Of a stretch of DNA of 10,078 nt, positions 1 through 7,616 are shown piece by piece. The DNA is taken from NCBI GenBank assembly GCA_902489225.1, contig CABTZA010000055.1:1-10078 (forward strand), read 5' to 3'. The stretch comes from an uncultured Collinsella sp. Its GTDB lineage: Bacteria; Actinomycetota; Coriobacteriia; Coriobacteriales; Coriobacteriaceae. The translations under genes were made by a program, and so were the position numbers. The notes below the pieces were generated by a model. The model did not search any database. It worked only from the letters and a program-made list of their open reading frames with translations, and was not told where the DNA came from. The stretch's first letter is position 1. The number at the start of each line of letters is the position of its first letter.

Positions 1-2084
1 ACGCTCGCATCCTGCGCGATCTCGCGGGCGCCCACGTTTGACGTCATGATGATCACCGTATTGCGGAAGTCGACCGTCTTGCCCTGGCTATCGGTCAGAC
101 GGCCCTCCTCCAACACCTGCAGCAGGATATTGAAGATGTCGGGGTGCGCCTTCTCGATCTCGTCGAACAGCACGACCGAGTACGGGTGACGGCGAACAGC
201 CTTGGTGAGCTGGCCGCCCTCGTCGTGGCCCACATAGCCCGGGGGGCTACCGATGAGCTTGGAGACCTCGAACTCACTGCCAAACTCCGACATATCGAAG
301 CTGATGAGCGCGTCCTTGCTGCCAAAGAGATACTCGGCGAGCGTCTTGGCGAGCTCGGTCTTGCCTGTGCCGGTGGGACCAAGGAAGATAAAGCTGCCAC
401 CGGGACGACGCGGGTCCTTGAGCGGCGAGCGGCTGCGGCGCACGGCCTTGGCGACGGCCTCGACTGCCTCATCCTGGCCGATGATGCGCGTCTTGAGCAC
501 GCTTTCGGTCTGCAGCAGGCGCCGGCTCTCGCTCTCGGTGAGCGAGGAAACCGGCACGCCCGAGGTCACGGACACGATGTCGGCAATCTGGGAGACATCG
601 ATGGTGAGCGGGCTGGCGTCGAGCTCGGCCGTCCAGGCAGCCTTGGCCTCGGCGAGCTCAATCTCGGCAGCCTTTTGCTGCTCGGTGATCTCGGCGGCCT
701 TGTTCATGTCGTCGCTCTCGGTGGCCTCCTGCGCGGCGGCCTTAAGCTCCTCCACGCGATGCTCGGCCTCGCGCACCGGCTCGGGCGCGCGGTTGGCGGC
801 GATGCGGGCGCGGGCGCCGGCCTCGTCAATGAGGTCGATGGCCTTATCGGGCAGGAAGCGATCCTGGATGTAGCGGTCGGAGAGGTTCGCGGCGGCCTCG
901 ATAGCACCCTGCGTATAGCGCACATGGTGGTGCTCCTCGTAGCGCGGCTTGAGCGCGGTCAGGATCTTGACCGTGTCCTCGACGCTCGGCTCCTCGACAT
1001 CGATGGTCTGGAAGCGACGCTCGAAGGCCGGGTCCTTGGTGAGGTACTTGCGGAATTCCTCGGCCGTGGTGGCGCCGATAATCTGGAAGGCACCGCGCGC
1101 GAGCACGGGCTTGAGCATGGAGCTCGCGTCGATGGAGCCCTCGGCAGAGCCGGCACCGATGATGGTGTGCATCTCGTCAATAAACAGGATGACGTCGTCA
1201 GCTTCGGTGGCCTCCTGGATCACGTTCTTGAGGCGCTCCTCAAACTCACCGCGATACTTGGCGCCCGCAACGAGGCCCGGCAGGTCGAGCGTCCAGATGT
1301 TCTGGTTCATAAGGTTCTCGGGCACGTTGCCAGCTGCAATCTGCTGAGCCAGACCCTCGACGATGGCCGTCTTGCCCACGCCGGGGTCGCCCAAGATAAG
1401 CGGATTGTTCTTGGTGCGACGCGAAAGGATCTCCATCATACGCTGGACTTCCTTTTCGCGACCAATTACAGGGTCGAGCTCGCCGTCGCGCGCCTTCTGC
1501 GTAAGGTTGGTGGCGAACTGCTTAAGCGTATCGGTGCCGCTCCCCTTTTGCTGCGACGCGTCCGAGCCGCTAAAGAACGGCAGGCCCGCACCGGGACGCC
1601 CGGCACCGGCGCCGGCGAGCGGACGCTTCTTGTCCTGGTCCTTGGCGGTGAGTTTCTCGATAGCCTTTTTGATGGAGGCGGACGACACACCCAGGCGCAT
1701 GAGGATGTCCATGGCCATGCCGTTGCCCTCTTCGACGATACCGATGAGCAGGTGCTCGGTCGACACGTAGGTCTGGTTGTTCTCACGCGCCACGCGGAAT
1801 GAACGCTCCATCACGCTAATGACGAGCGGCGTAAAGGCGAGCTTGGCCGCCTCGGTCTCCTCACTGGGCTCGGGAACCGTGGTCTGGACCTCTTTGAGGG
1901 TGTCCATGATGTCGTCGTAGGAGATATCGAGCGAGCGCAGCGCCTCGGCAGCGATGCCCTCGTCCTCCTTGGCAAGCGCGAGCAGCAGATGCTCGGTGCC
2001 CACCTTATTTGAGTGCAGATCGAGCGCCTCCTGTTTGGCCATCGACATGACCTTGCGCGCTCGATCGGTAAATCTATCTAACAT
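1..2084 (-). CDS. clpC: ATP-dependent Clp protease ATP-binding subunit ClpC (3' end cut by window edge)
   Basis: This is the Hsp100/Clp AAA+ unfoldase that feeds substrates to the ClpP peptidase in the cytoplasm. The visible part is 694 codons from ATG at 2084. Residues 1-145 hold two Clp_N repeats, followed by a Gly/Ala-rich linker (about 150-190). The first AAA+ module has Walker A GDPGVGKT (K238) and Walker B FIDEMHT (D303/E304). A short middle region (about 432-490) resembles a UVR motif and is far shorter than the ClpB coiled coil, which favours ClpC over ClpB. The second AAA+ module has Walker A GPTGTGKT (K575), Walker B LFDEIEKAH (D641/E642) and GSPPGYVGHDEGG. The last 130-150 residues, including the sensor-2/D2 small domain, lie beyond position 1. 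An AAGGAA ribosome-binding site sits just upstream of the start. In many Firmicutes clpC follows ctsR-mcsA-mcsB; here it follows tetR and appears to stand alone. Confidence 0.96.
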   Translation of the reverse strand, partial: MLDRFTDRARKVMSMAKQEALDLHSNKVGTEHLLLALAKEDEGIAAEALRSLDISYDDIMDTLKEVQTTVPEPSEETEAAKLAFTPLVISVMERSFRVARENNQTYVSTEHLLIGIVEEGNGMAMDILMRLGVSSASIKKAIEKLTAKDQDKKRPLAGAGAGRPGAGLPFFSGSDASQQKGSGTDTLKQFATNLTQKARDGELDPVIGREKEVQRMMEILSRRTKNNPLILGDPGVGKTAIVEGLAQQIAAGNVPENLMNQNIWTLDLPGLVAGAKYRGEFEERLKNVIQEATEADDVILFIDEMHTIIGAGSAEGSIDASSMLKPVLARGAFQIIGATTAEEFRKYLTKDPAFERRFQTIDVEEPSVEDTVKILTALKPRYEEHHHVRYTQGAIEAAANLSDRYIQDRFLPDKAIDLIDEAGARARIAANRAPEPVREAEHRVEELKAAAQEATESDDMNKAAEITEQQKAAEIELAEAKAAWTAELDASPLTIDVSQIADIVSVTSGVPVSSLTESESRRLLQTESVLKTRIIGQDEAVEAVAKAVRRSRSPLKDPRRPGGSFIFLGPTGTGKTELAKTLAEYLFGSKDALISFDMSEFGSEFEVSKLIGSPPGYVGHDEGGQLTKAVRRHPYSVVLFDEIEKAHPDIFNILLQVLEEGRLTDSQGKTVDFRNTVIIMTSNVGAREIAQDAS

Positions 2085-2115
2085 GCTCGTTTCCTTACAT
2101 GAGTTCATCGAAATC

Positions 2116-2143
2116 AAAACGCCCGCCCGTCGGCGGCGCTTTT
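2116..2143 (-). terminator. Terminator-like hairpin between tetR and clpC
   Basis: An A4 run, CGCC, a bulged C, GCC, loop CGTC, GGC, GGCG, a bulged C and a T4 run form an 11-bp imperfect stem. On the minus strand it is followed by TTTTGATTT, so it fits an intrinsic terminator for the tetR transcript; the flanking A/T runs also allow function in the other direction. It ends only about 30 nt before the clpC start codon and about 20 nt before its ribosome-binding site. It would therefore lie inside the clpC 5' UTR if the clpC promoter is upstream. Pairing was read by eye; no folding energy was computed. Confidence 0.55.
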
Positions 2144-2166
2144 GTCTCTTTACCCACAGGTTGTCT

Positions 2167-2195
2167 ATGTTAACAGCTGGAGGAATATCTATAAA
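2167..2195 (-). promoter_or_regulatory. Possible sigma-70-type promoter for clpC
   Basis: On the minus strand TTTATA (2190-2195) and TAACAT (2167-2172) are separated by exactly 17 nt. Each matches four of six consensus positions. Transcription would begin near 2160 and give a leader of about 75 nt containing the hairpin at 2116-2143. No convincing CtsR operator or other heat-shock element was found nearby. The call rests only on hexamer resemblance and position. Confidence 0.3.
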
Positions 2196-2223
2196 CCCGG
2201 CTCACATGAATGCAGGTTATGAC

Positions 2224-2251
2224 CGCATCGCGGGACTCACCGCGCGATGCG
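2224..2251. repeat. Perfect 9-bp inverted repeat downstream of tetR
   Basis: CGCATCGCG (2224-2232) and CGCGATGCG (2243-2251) are perfect complements with a 10-nt loop. No T-run follows on either strand, so it is not a standard intrinsic terminator. It could be a protein-binding site or an RNA stem at the 3' end of the tetR transcript. It lies within the left copy of the imperfect direct repeat that spans the tetR stop codon. Confidence 0.5.
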
Positions 2252-2327
2252 CGACAGGCGCCCCGCAAGAGAAACCCTAGGCGTCTTTCACCACGTCGGG
2301 ACTCGTCGCACGCGATGCGCGATAGGC
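2231..2327. repeat. Imperfect direct repeat (about 30 bp) across the tetR stop codon
   Basis: The segment 2231-2259 resembles 2297-2327 at an offset of 66-68 bp. Both begin CGGGACTC, differ over a few bases with a 2-bp indel, then share GCGATGCGCGA and end in (C/T)AGGC. The right copy encodes the tail of TetR (around ASRATSPDV); the left copy lies after the stop codon. This looks like an old partial duplication of the 3' end of the gene. The similarity was aligned by eye. Confidence 0.5.
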
Positions 2328-2966
2328 ATCGGCCTCCTTGGAGACGCGTTCGAGCAGCTCGGATGTATCGACGCCCTCGACTTGCGCGACCGTTTCCACC
2401 GTCTGCATGGCGACCGCCCTCAGGTACGCGCACGCGCTGTCCCCCGGCTGCTCGAGGTCTATCTCCTCGCCGCCCTCCCGGGCAAAGCCGACCGCCATCA
2501 CAAAGCCCATGATGCCCGAGACCAGAAAGCCCACCGCAAAGCTCGAATCTGCCTTGAGCTCTTCTCCGTCGGGGTGGACGATCTCTCTCACGCGGTCGAT
2601 GATGATCGTATGGATGCCCTGCACGACCTGCTCGGCGGCACCCGCCCTCATGGTGATGACGATGCGCTGCAGCAGGCAGCGGACGTCGCGCCGGTCGAAC
2701 GCCGAAAGGTCGCCCTCGCTCGAAAAATGCCAGAGGGCATCGGTGATGAGCTCGTTATCCTGCAGCAGCTGGGCTATGGCGATGGCGACGAGTTCATCGA
2801 AATCGTGAAAATAGTAGTAAAACGTTCCGCGATTGCACTGGGCGGCGCGGGTCACCTCGCCAACCGACAGCTCGAAGATGCTGTTGTTCTCGATGAGCTC
2901 CCAAAACGCCTCGATGATACGGGTGCGTGCATCGGGCGCATCGGCGTCCTTACGCGGTCTCGCCAT
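2277..2966 (-). CDS. TetR/AcrR family transcriptional regulator
   Basis: A 229-residue protein starts with MARPRKDA at ATG 2966; an in-frame GTG at 2975 is an alternative giving 232 residues. An N-terminal TetR DNA-binding domain spans about residues 13-60. Its helix-turn-helix is around 34-53 and includes the family signature GTFYYYF (48-54). The C-terminal all-helical part, which in this family binds the ligand and dimerises, is divergent, and the ligand cannot be read from it. The start lies 17 nt inside the 3' end of the giant activase gene, so the two are probably translated from one mRNA. GGTGAGG upstream may serve as ribosome-binding site. The likely target is the palindrome at 7439-7459 before the activase gene, giving autoregulation; this is inference from position. 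In this family ligands are often acyl-CoAs or drugs, and an acyl-CoA would suit the neighbour, but nothing here proves it. Confidence 0.93.
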   Translation of the reverse strand: MARPRKDADAPDARTRIIEAFWELIENNSIFELSVGEVTRAAQCNRGTFYYYFHDFDELVAIAIAQLLQDNELITDALWHFSSEGDLSAFDRRDVRCLLQRIVITMRAGAAEQVVQGIHTIIIDRVREIVHPDGEELKADSSFAVGFLVSGIMGFVMAVGFAREGGEEIDLEQPGDSACAYLRAVAMQTVETVAQVEGVDTSELLERVSKEADAYRASRATSPDVVKDA

Positions 2967-5900
2967 GCGCCTCACCGCACCCCTGCGCCTTGGCGTTCAT
3001 GATGAGCATCTGAAGACGGTTCTCCACGTTGGCGAAGCTCACGTCGGGATCGTAGTCGAGCGGCAGGAACTGCGCCGTGGGATACTGCTCCTTGAGCGCA
3101 TGGATGAGCCCGCGCCCCACGACATGGTTGGGCAGACACCCGAACGGCTGCAAGATCACGAAGTTGCGGCAGCCGCGCTTGGCGTGCTCGAGAATCTCCG
3201 CCGGAATCAGCACGCCCTCGCCCGCATCGAACGTATGGTGCAGGATCTTATCGCTCGCGCGCACGAGCTCGGGCATGCGCGTCGGCGGCTCGTAGAGCGG
3301 GCTCGCCGCGCCCAGGCGGTCGCAACGGTCGTGCGCGAGCTCGAACAGGTTGTCCGCCGTGGCGTACCAGGCCTTTTCGGGCAGCGACAGGTCGACGTGG
3401 AACTCGCGCGACTGCGCATGCTTGTAGAAATAGGTCTTGCGGATCACGTCGGTCATGCGCGCCTCGATGACCTCGAGCCCGTTGTCCTCGAGGTAGCGCT
3501 CGATCTCGTGGTTGGCGCCGAGATGGAAATTGAGCAGGTACTCGCCCACGATGAGAACGGTCGGATGCGGGTTCGAGCGGTCGTACGGAACGGCGTCCAT
3601 GATCGCAAGCGCGCGTTTGAAGCCCGTCGCCTGGCCTCTCAGCCCGGAGCGCTCCATGCCCTCGATAACCTCATCGAGCGCGCGGTCGAACGCAGCGTCC
3701 GCCGCGCCCTTCTCGAGCTCGTAGGGACGGATGCGCCTAAGCATGGCCTCGAGGGCATCGATCATGGGAAGACCGTAGGCGATCTGGATGCTCGGGCCAA
3801 GGCCGAGCTTGAAGCCCGGATGCGCATTGTGGACATCGACGTCGTCGTTGGTGAGCACCGGGACATAGTCGTATCCCGCGTCGTCGAGCGCGCGGCGCAG
3901 CAGGGGCATGTAGTGCGTCAGGCGGCAGTCGCCGATATACTTGCCAGTCACCACGGCGACGTCGTGCGGGTCGTACTTACCGCTCTCGAGTGCCGCAAGC
4001 GCCTCGCCGATCACGATTTGCGCGGGGAAGCAGATGTCGTTGTGCACATAGCGTTTGCCCAGGCGGATGGCATCCTCGCGCCCGATATCAAGGGCCTCGG
4101 CGCGCACGCCCTGATTGCGCATCGCCGCGGTCATGAGCCTGCAGAACGCATGGGAGGTGTTGGGGACCAGCGCGATCTTGTCGTGCCGGTCGCGCTTGGT
4201 GTACTTGACCTTATACGGGTCGTCGAGCGGATGGACCGCGTGCACCCGGGCACCCTCGGCACGCTCCTCCGCGCGACGACGGTTGACCGACTCGATAAAC
4301 GAACGCACGCGAATGCCCATGGGACCGGCGACGTCGCTCTCATCGAGCTTGATCATCATCGGAACCTTGGAGCCCATCTCGCCCATCATGCGCGCGATCT
4401 CGTCGGTGAGATACGCATCGTGGCCGCAGCCGAAGCTGCCCATCTGCACGAGCTCGAGCTCGGGCGTCGATGCGACGATGACCGCGCACGACAGCATGCG
4501 CGCATGGTAGTTGTTCACGATGTCGATGCGGCTGTTGGAAAGATCGACGTTGCAGACCCCCGGCACCGCATCGGGCGTCAGCACGGGGATGCCGCGCTCA
4601 GAGAAGAGCTTGGGCAGCCCGTGGTTGACCAGCGGGTCGTTGTGGTACGGGCGCGAAGCGATCACCACCGCGTAGCCGCCGTCCTCGTGCACGTTCTCGA
4701 GCACCTGCCTGCCGCGCAGCTGCAGCTGGTTCTCAAACGTCTCCTGCGCGCGGTCCGCCTGCTCGGTCGCCTTGGCAACCAGGTCGGCATCGATATCGAA
4801 GGTCTCCTTGCACCACGCCTTGAGCTGGCGGTTTCGGTCGCCCTCGTCGTACCAGTGGAACAGCGGCGTATCGAACGGAACGCCGAAACGCTCCTCCGGG
4901 TTATCGGAATTGCGCATCACGTAGGGGTATCCCTTTACGACGGCGCACATCCACTCGCTGGTAGAGGCGGTGTTTTCGGTGGGCACCGTCGTGATGATGG
5001 GCATGAAGATGCGGTCGACGCCGGCGTCGACGAGATTGCGGATGTGCCCGTGGACGAGCTTGGCCGGGAAGCACACGGTGTCGGATGTGACGTGCGCCAG
5101 ACCGCGCTCGTACATCGCCTTGGTGCTGCGTCCCGAGACGCGCACCTTAAAGCCGAGCGTGCTGAAGAACGTCGACCAGAACGGCATGGTGTCCCAGAAC
5201 TCGAGCACACGGGGAATGCCGATCGTGACATCGCGCCCCCCGCTGACGGGAACCGTGGGGTACGACTCGAACAGCAGCTTCTCGCGGTCGACAAAGAGAT
5301 TGGGGGCAGCCGCGGTCCGGTCGCGCCCCGTGCCGGGTGCCTGTGCCTCGCAAGCACCCTGCGGACGCAGCTCCTCCGCCGCGGGAGCCTCGCGCACGAG
5401 CTCATCCCATGAGATGGCGCCGCCGCGCGGGCAGCGATTGCCCGTGACGTAAAGCGAGCCGTCGCCAAATGCCACGACCGCGCGCTGGCAGCGGTTGTTG
5501 CACCGACGGCAGGTAACGCCGCCGAACTCGCGATGCTCGAAGCGCTCCACGGCATCGAGCCCGATAAACGACGTGCCGGCATCGCCCTTGCGGCATTCCT
5601 CGCGCGCGAGCAGGGCGATACCGATAGCGCCCATCAGCCCCGGGTGGGGCGCACGCGTGACGGGTTTGCCCAGATACTGCTCGAATGCGCGCAGCACCGC
5701 GTCGTTTCGGAACGTGCCGCCCTGGACGACGACTTTGTCGCCCAGACGGTTGAGATTTGAAACGCGAATGACCTTGGTGAACACGTTCTCGATAATCGAA
5801 CGGCAGAGACCGGCCATGATGTCGCCCGGACCCTTACCGCGCCGCTGCTCGGAAACGACGCTGCTGTTCATGAACACCGTGCAGCGGCTGCCGAGAACGG

Positions 5901-7389
5901 CGGGGGCTTTGGACGAAAATGCCTCGGTCGCGATATCCTCAACGGCTATTCCGAGGTTTTTGGCAAAACCCTCGAGGAACGAGCCGCAGCCCGCAGAGCA
6001 CGCCTCGTTGACGACGATATCGGTCAGCACGCCGTGGTTGAGCCAGATGGCCTTCATATCCTGTCCGCCGATGTCGAGCACGAAGGTCGCATCGGGAACG
6101 CATGCGCACGCGGCGCGGGCGTGCGCGACCGTCTCGACCGTATGGTAGTCGGCGTGGAACGCGCGCGCGAAAAGCTCCTCGCCGTATCCCGTGGTGCCCA
6201 CGGCATCGATCGCAAGCGTGACTCCCGCTGTCTCCCAGCGGTTCTTCAAGCTGACAAGACCCTGTTGGGCGACGTCGAGCGGTCTGCCGTTATTAGACGC
6301 GTAGAACGAATCGACAAGCTCACCCGCCTCATCGACCAGGGCGAACTTGGTCGTCGTGCTCCCCGAATCGATACCGAGCGCCACACGCACCGTCTCTCCG
6401 GGCGCATACGCATCCGGACCCTTTGCCGGCGTCTCTTTGCCATGGCGTGCCGTAAAATCCGCCTGCTCGGCAGGTGTGGCAAAAAAGGGCTGGGCAAGAC
6501 GTCCCTCCCCGCTTGCGGGCGCGACCGTCTCGAGCTTATCCAGCCGGACAAAAGCGTCGGGAAGGTCGATCGGTTGGGACGATGCGAACATGTCGGTCAG
6601 CGACAGGGCGGCACCGCGCGCGACCATGATCTGCGAATCGCGCGGGACGATAACCTGATCGTCCGATAGATTCAGTTGCTCCCGGAACACGCGGACCAGT
6701 GTGGGGTTGTAGGCGAGCGTACCGCCCTCGAAGATTACCGGTGGCTCGATGTCGATACCCTGGGCCAGACCGCCGATCGTTTGGCGGGCGACCGCGTGAA
6801 GCGCCGAAAGCGCCAGGTCGGTGGTAGGAATGCCCTCGTTGAGCAGCGGCTGGATATCGGTCTTTGCGTACACGCCGCAGCGGCCCGAGACCTCGTGGAC
6901 GGTCGTTCCCCGGCTTGCGAGCTGCTCGAACTCGCCCGATTCGGTGCCGACCCCCATGAGCTTTGCCATCTCGTCGATAAATGCACCGGTACCGCCTGCG
7001 CACGAGCCGTTCATGCGCATGTCGGCAACCTCGATGTCTCCCTTATCGTTGGTGCGGAAGAAGATCATCTTGGCGTCTTGGCCGCCCAGCTCGATGGCGC
7101 AGCGCGTCTGCGGATAGAACCTGCTGATCGCGAGCGCGTTGGCGACCACCTCCTGAACGTACGAGGCGCCCAGCGCGGTCGCGATATCGCGCGCACCCGA
7201 GCCGGTCACCGCAACGCGCAGTGACTCATGGGGAAAGCGCTCGGCGAGCTCGCCGAGCATGGCGCGCACGCTCGCTGTCTGACACGCCCCGTGGCGGCGA
7301 TATCCCCACCACGCCTCGGTCATATCCTCGTGCATCGCGTAAACTTTGGTCGTCGTCGACCCTACGTCCAATCCTACTAGCAACGCCAT
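2950..7389 (-). CDS. Giant fused acyl-CoA dehydratase activase / dehydratase-like protein (BadF/BcrA ATPases + DUF2229 + HgdB-like)
   Basis: This 1479-residue protein combines the ATP-driven electron donor and a dehydratase-like acceptor of the 2-hydroxyacyl-CoA dehydratase system. Activase domain 1 (about 1-270) has the phosphate-binding motif GLDVGSTTTK (6-15), LGGQD (101-105) and cysteines C130 (NGSCAGGTG) and C171 (SGRCGVYA). Activase domain 2 (about 334-600) has GIDSGSTTTK (339-348), IGGQD, C464 (NEACSAGCG) and C503 (GSRCTVF). In known HgdC-type activases the two cysteines from each monomer hold one [4Fe-4S] cluster at the dimer interface. A CxxCxxxC...C cluster follows (C627, C630, C634, C653). 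A DUF2229-type region (about 718-1040) carries C773, C815 and C988, and an HgdB-like region (about 1066-1465) carries C1120, C1155 and C1418. Classical systems encode these parts as separate subunits of roughly 260-480 residues. GGAG at 7394-7397 precedes the ATG. It is cytoplasmic, with no signal peptide or membrane segment. The substrate is unknown; ATP-dependent low-potential reduction is the family expectation, not shown here. Confidence 0.9.
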   Translation of the reverse strand: MALLVGLDVGSTTTKVYAMHEDMTEAWWGYRRHGACQTASVRAMLGELAERFPHESLRVAVTGSGARDIATALGASYVQEVVANALAISRFYPQTRCAIELGGQDAKMIFFRTNDKGDIEVADMRMNGSCAGGTGAFIDEMAKLMGVGTESGEFEQLASRGTTVHEVSGRCGVYAKTDIQPLLNEGIPTTDLALSALHAVARQTIGGLAQGIDIEPPVIFEGGTLAYNPTLVRVFREQLNLSDDQVIVPRDSQIMVARGAALSLTDMFASSQPIDLPDAFVRLDKLETVAPASGEGRLAQPFFATPAEQADFTARHGKETPAKGPDAYAPGETVRVALGIDSGSTTTKFALVDEAGELVDSFYASNNGRPLDVAQQGLVSLKNRWETAGVTLAIDAVGTTGYGEELFARAFHADYHTVETVAHARAACACVPDATFVLDIGGQDMKAIWLNHGVLTDIVVNEACSAGCGSFLEGFAKNLGIAVEDIATEAFSSKAPAVLGSRCTVFMNSSVVSEQRRGKGPGDIMAGLCRSIIENVFTKVIRVSNLNRLGDKVVVQGGTFRNDAVLRAFEQYLGKPVTRAPHPGLMGAIGIALLAREECRKGDAGTSFIGLDAVERFEHREFGGVTCRRCNNRCQRAVVAFGDGSLYVTGNRCPRGGAISWDELVREAPAAEELRPQGACEAQAPGTGRDRTAAAPNLFVDREKLLFESYPTVPVSGGRDVTIGIPRVLEFWDTMPFWSTFFSTLGFKVRVSGRSTKAMYERGLAHVTSDTVCFPAKLVHGHIRNLVDAGVDRIFMPIITTVPTENTASTSEWMCAVVKGYPYVMRNSDNPEERFGVPFDTPLFHWYDEGDRNRQLKAWCKETFDIDADLVAKATEQADRAQETFENQLQLRGRQVLENVHEDGGYAVVIASRPYHNDPLVNHGLPKLFSERGIPVLTPDAVPGVCNVDLSNSRIDIVNNYHARMLSCAVIVASTPELELVQMGSFGCGHDAYLTDEIARMMGEMGSKVPMMIKLDESDVAGPMGIRVRSFIESVNRRRAEERAEGARVHAVHPLDDPYKVKYTKRDRHDKIALVPNTSHAFCRLMTAAMRNQGVRAEALDIGREDAIRLGKRYVHNDICFPAQIVIGEALAALESGKYDPHDVAVVTGKYIGDCRLTHYMPLLRRALDDAGYDYVPVLTNDDVDVHNAHPGFKLGLGPSIQIAYGLPMIDALEAMLRRIRPYELEKGAADAAFDRALDEVIEGMERSGLRGQATGFKRALAIMDAVPYDRSNPHPTVLIVGEYLLNFHLGANHEIERYLEDNGLEVIEARMTDVIRKTYFYKHAQSREFHVDLSLPEKAWYATADNLFELAHDRCDRLGAASPLYEPPTRMPELVRASDKILHHTFDAGEGVLIPAEILEHAKRGCRNFVILQPFGCLPNHVVGRGLIHALKEQYPTAQFLPLDYDPDVSFANVENRLQMLIMNAKAQGCGEAHGETA

Positions 7390-7438
7390 AATGCTCCGTC
7401 TCTCGCATTTTTCCCGCTAGAGATATACCACTCTACGT

Positions 7439-7459
7439 AATACAACAGACTGTTGTATT
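7439..7459. promoter_or_regulatory. Perfect 21-bp palindrome, probable TetR operator of the activase-tetR operon
   Basis: Arms AATACAACAG (7439-7448) and CTGTTGTATT (7450-7459) are exact reverse complements around a single central A (7449). It lies 50 bp upstream of the activase start and downstream of the preceding terminator, which is where an operator should be. A possible -10 hexamer TATATC (minus strand, 7422-7427) lies about 24 bp from its centre, so the palindrome would cover the -35 region. No good -35 hexamer is visible, so the promoter itself is uncertain. AT-rich 17-22 bp palindromes are typical TetR sites. That the co-encoded TetR binds here is inferred. Confidence 0.72.
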
Positions 7460-7471
7460 TAAACTCCGTAT

Positions 7472-7504
7472 AAAAAGCGGCTGCCGAAACGCTTCAGCAG
7501 CCGC
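7472..7504 (-). terminator. Strong intrinsic terminator after the DUF2798 gene
   Basis: Read on the minus strand, GCGGCTGC pairs with GCAGCCGC. Four further pairs inside (one G-U, one G-C, two A-U) close a GCGT tetraloop, giving a 12-bp stem. TTTTTAT follows directly. On the plus strand no T-run follows, so it acts in one direction. It separates the DUF2798 transcript from the activase-tetR operon. Confidence 0.88.
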
Positions 7505-7513
7505 CGAATGCAC

Positions 7514-7526
7514 CAACAGATTGTTC
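7514..7526. promoter_or_regulatory. Possible degenerate second TetR site
   Basis: CAACAGATTGTTC matches the core of the 7439-7459 palindrome (CAACAGACTGTTG) at 11 of 13 positions and keeps the short inverted symmetry AACA-TGTT. It lies 71 bp from the main palindrome, on the far side of the terminator. It could be an auxiliary operator or chance. Confidence 0.25.
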
Positions 7527-7616
7527 TGCGCGCTAGCACGTCGGGCAACGGAGCAGCACGGGCCCTCCGGTCATGCGCACCGCTCACGCCCGCGATGTCG
7601 CCGAGAGAGCTATCCA

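Noticed and set aside
144..1802. 552-codon open frame on the plus strand
   Set aside because: Exactly antisense to clpC, with a Leu/Gly/Arg-rich translation and no recognisable domain. It is an effect of GC-rich codon use in the real gene.
2140..2160. Possible CtsR operator (GGGTAAAGAGACAAA on the minus strand) before clpC
   Set aside because: One heptad matches at 6 of 7 but the partner heptad at the required 3-nt spacing does not match.
2101..2804. Exact 15-bp direct repeat GAGTTCATCGAAATC at 2101-2115 and 2790-2804
   Set aside because: The second copy is ordinary TetR coding sequence (DFDEL). A single 15-mer match in 10 kb of biased composition is weak evidence for anything.
2833..5412. 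859-codon open frame on the plus strand
   Set aside because: Antisense to tetR and the giant activase gene, whose motifs are unmistakable. The His/Val/Arg-rich translation is typical of shadow frames.
7226..7408. 60-codon minus-strand frame starting 19 nt upstream of the activase ATG, possible leader or overlapping peptide
   Set aside because: Weak ribosome-binding site, Arg-rich shadow-like composition, and it runs out of frame through the conserved activase N-terminus.
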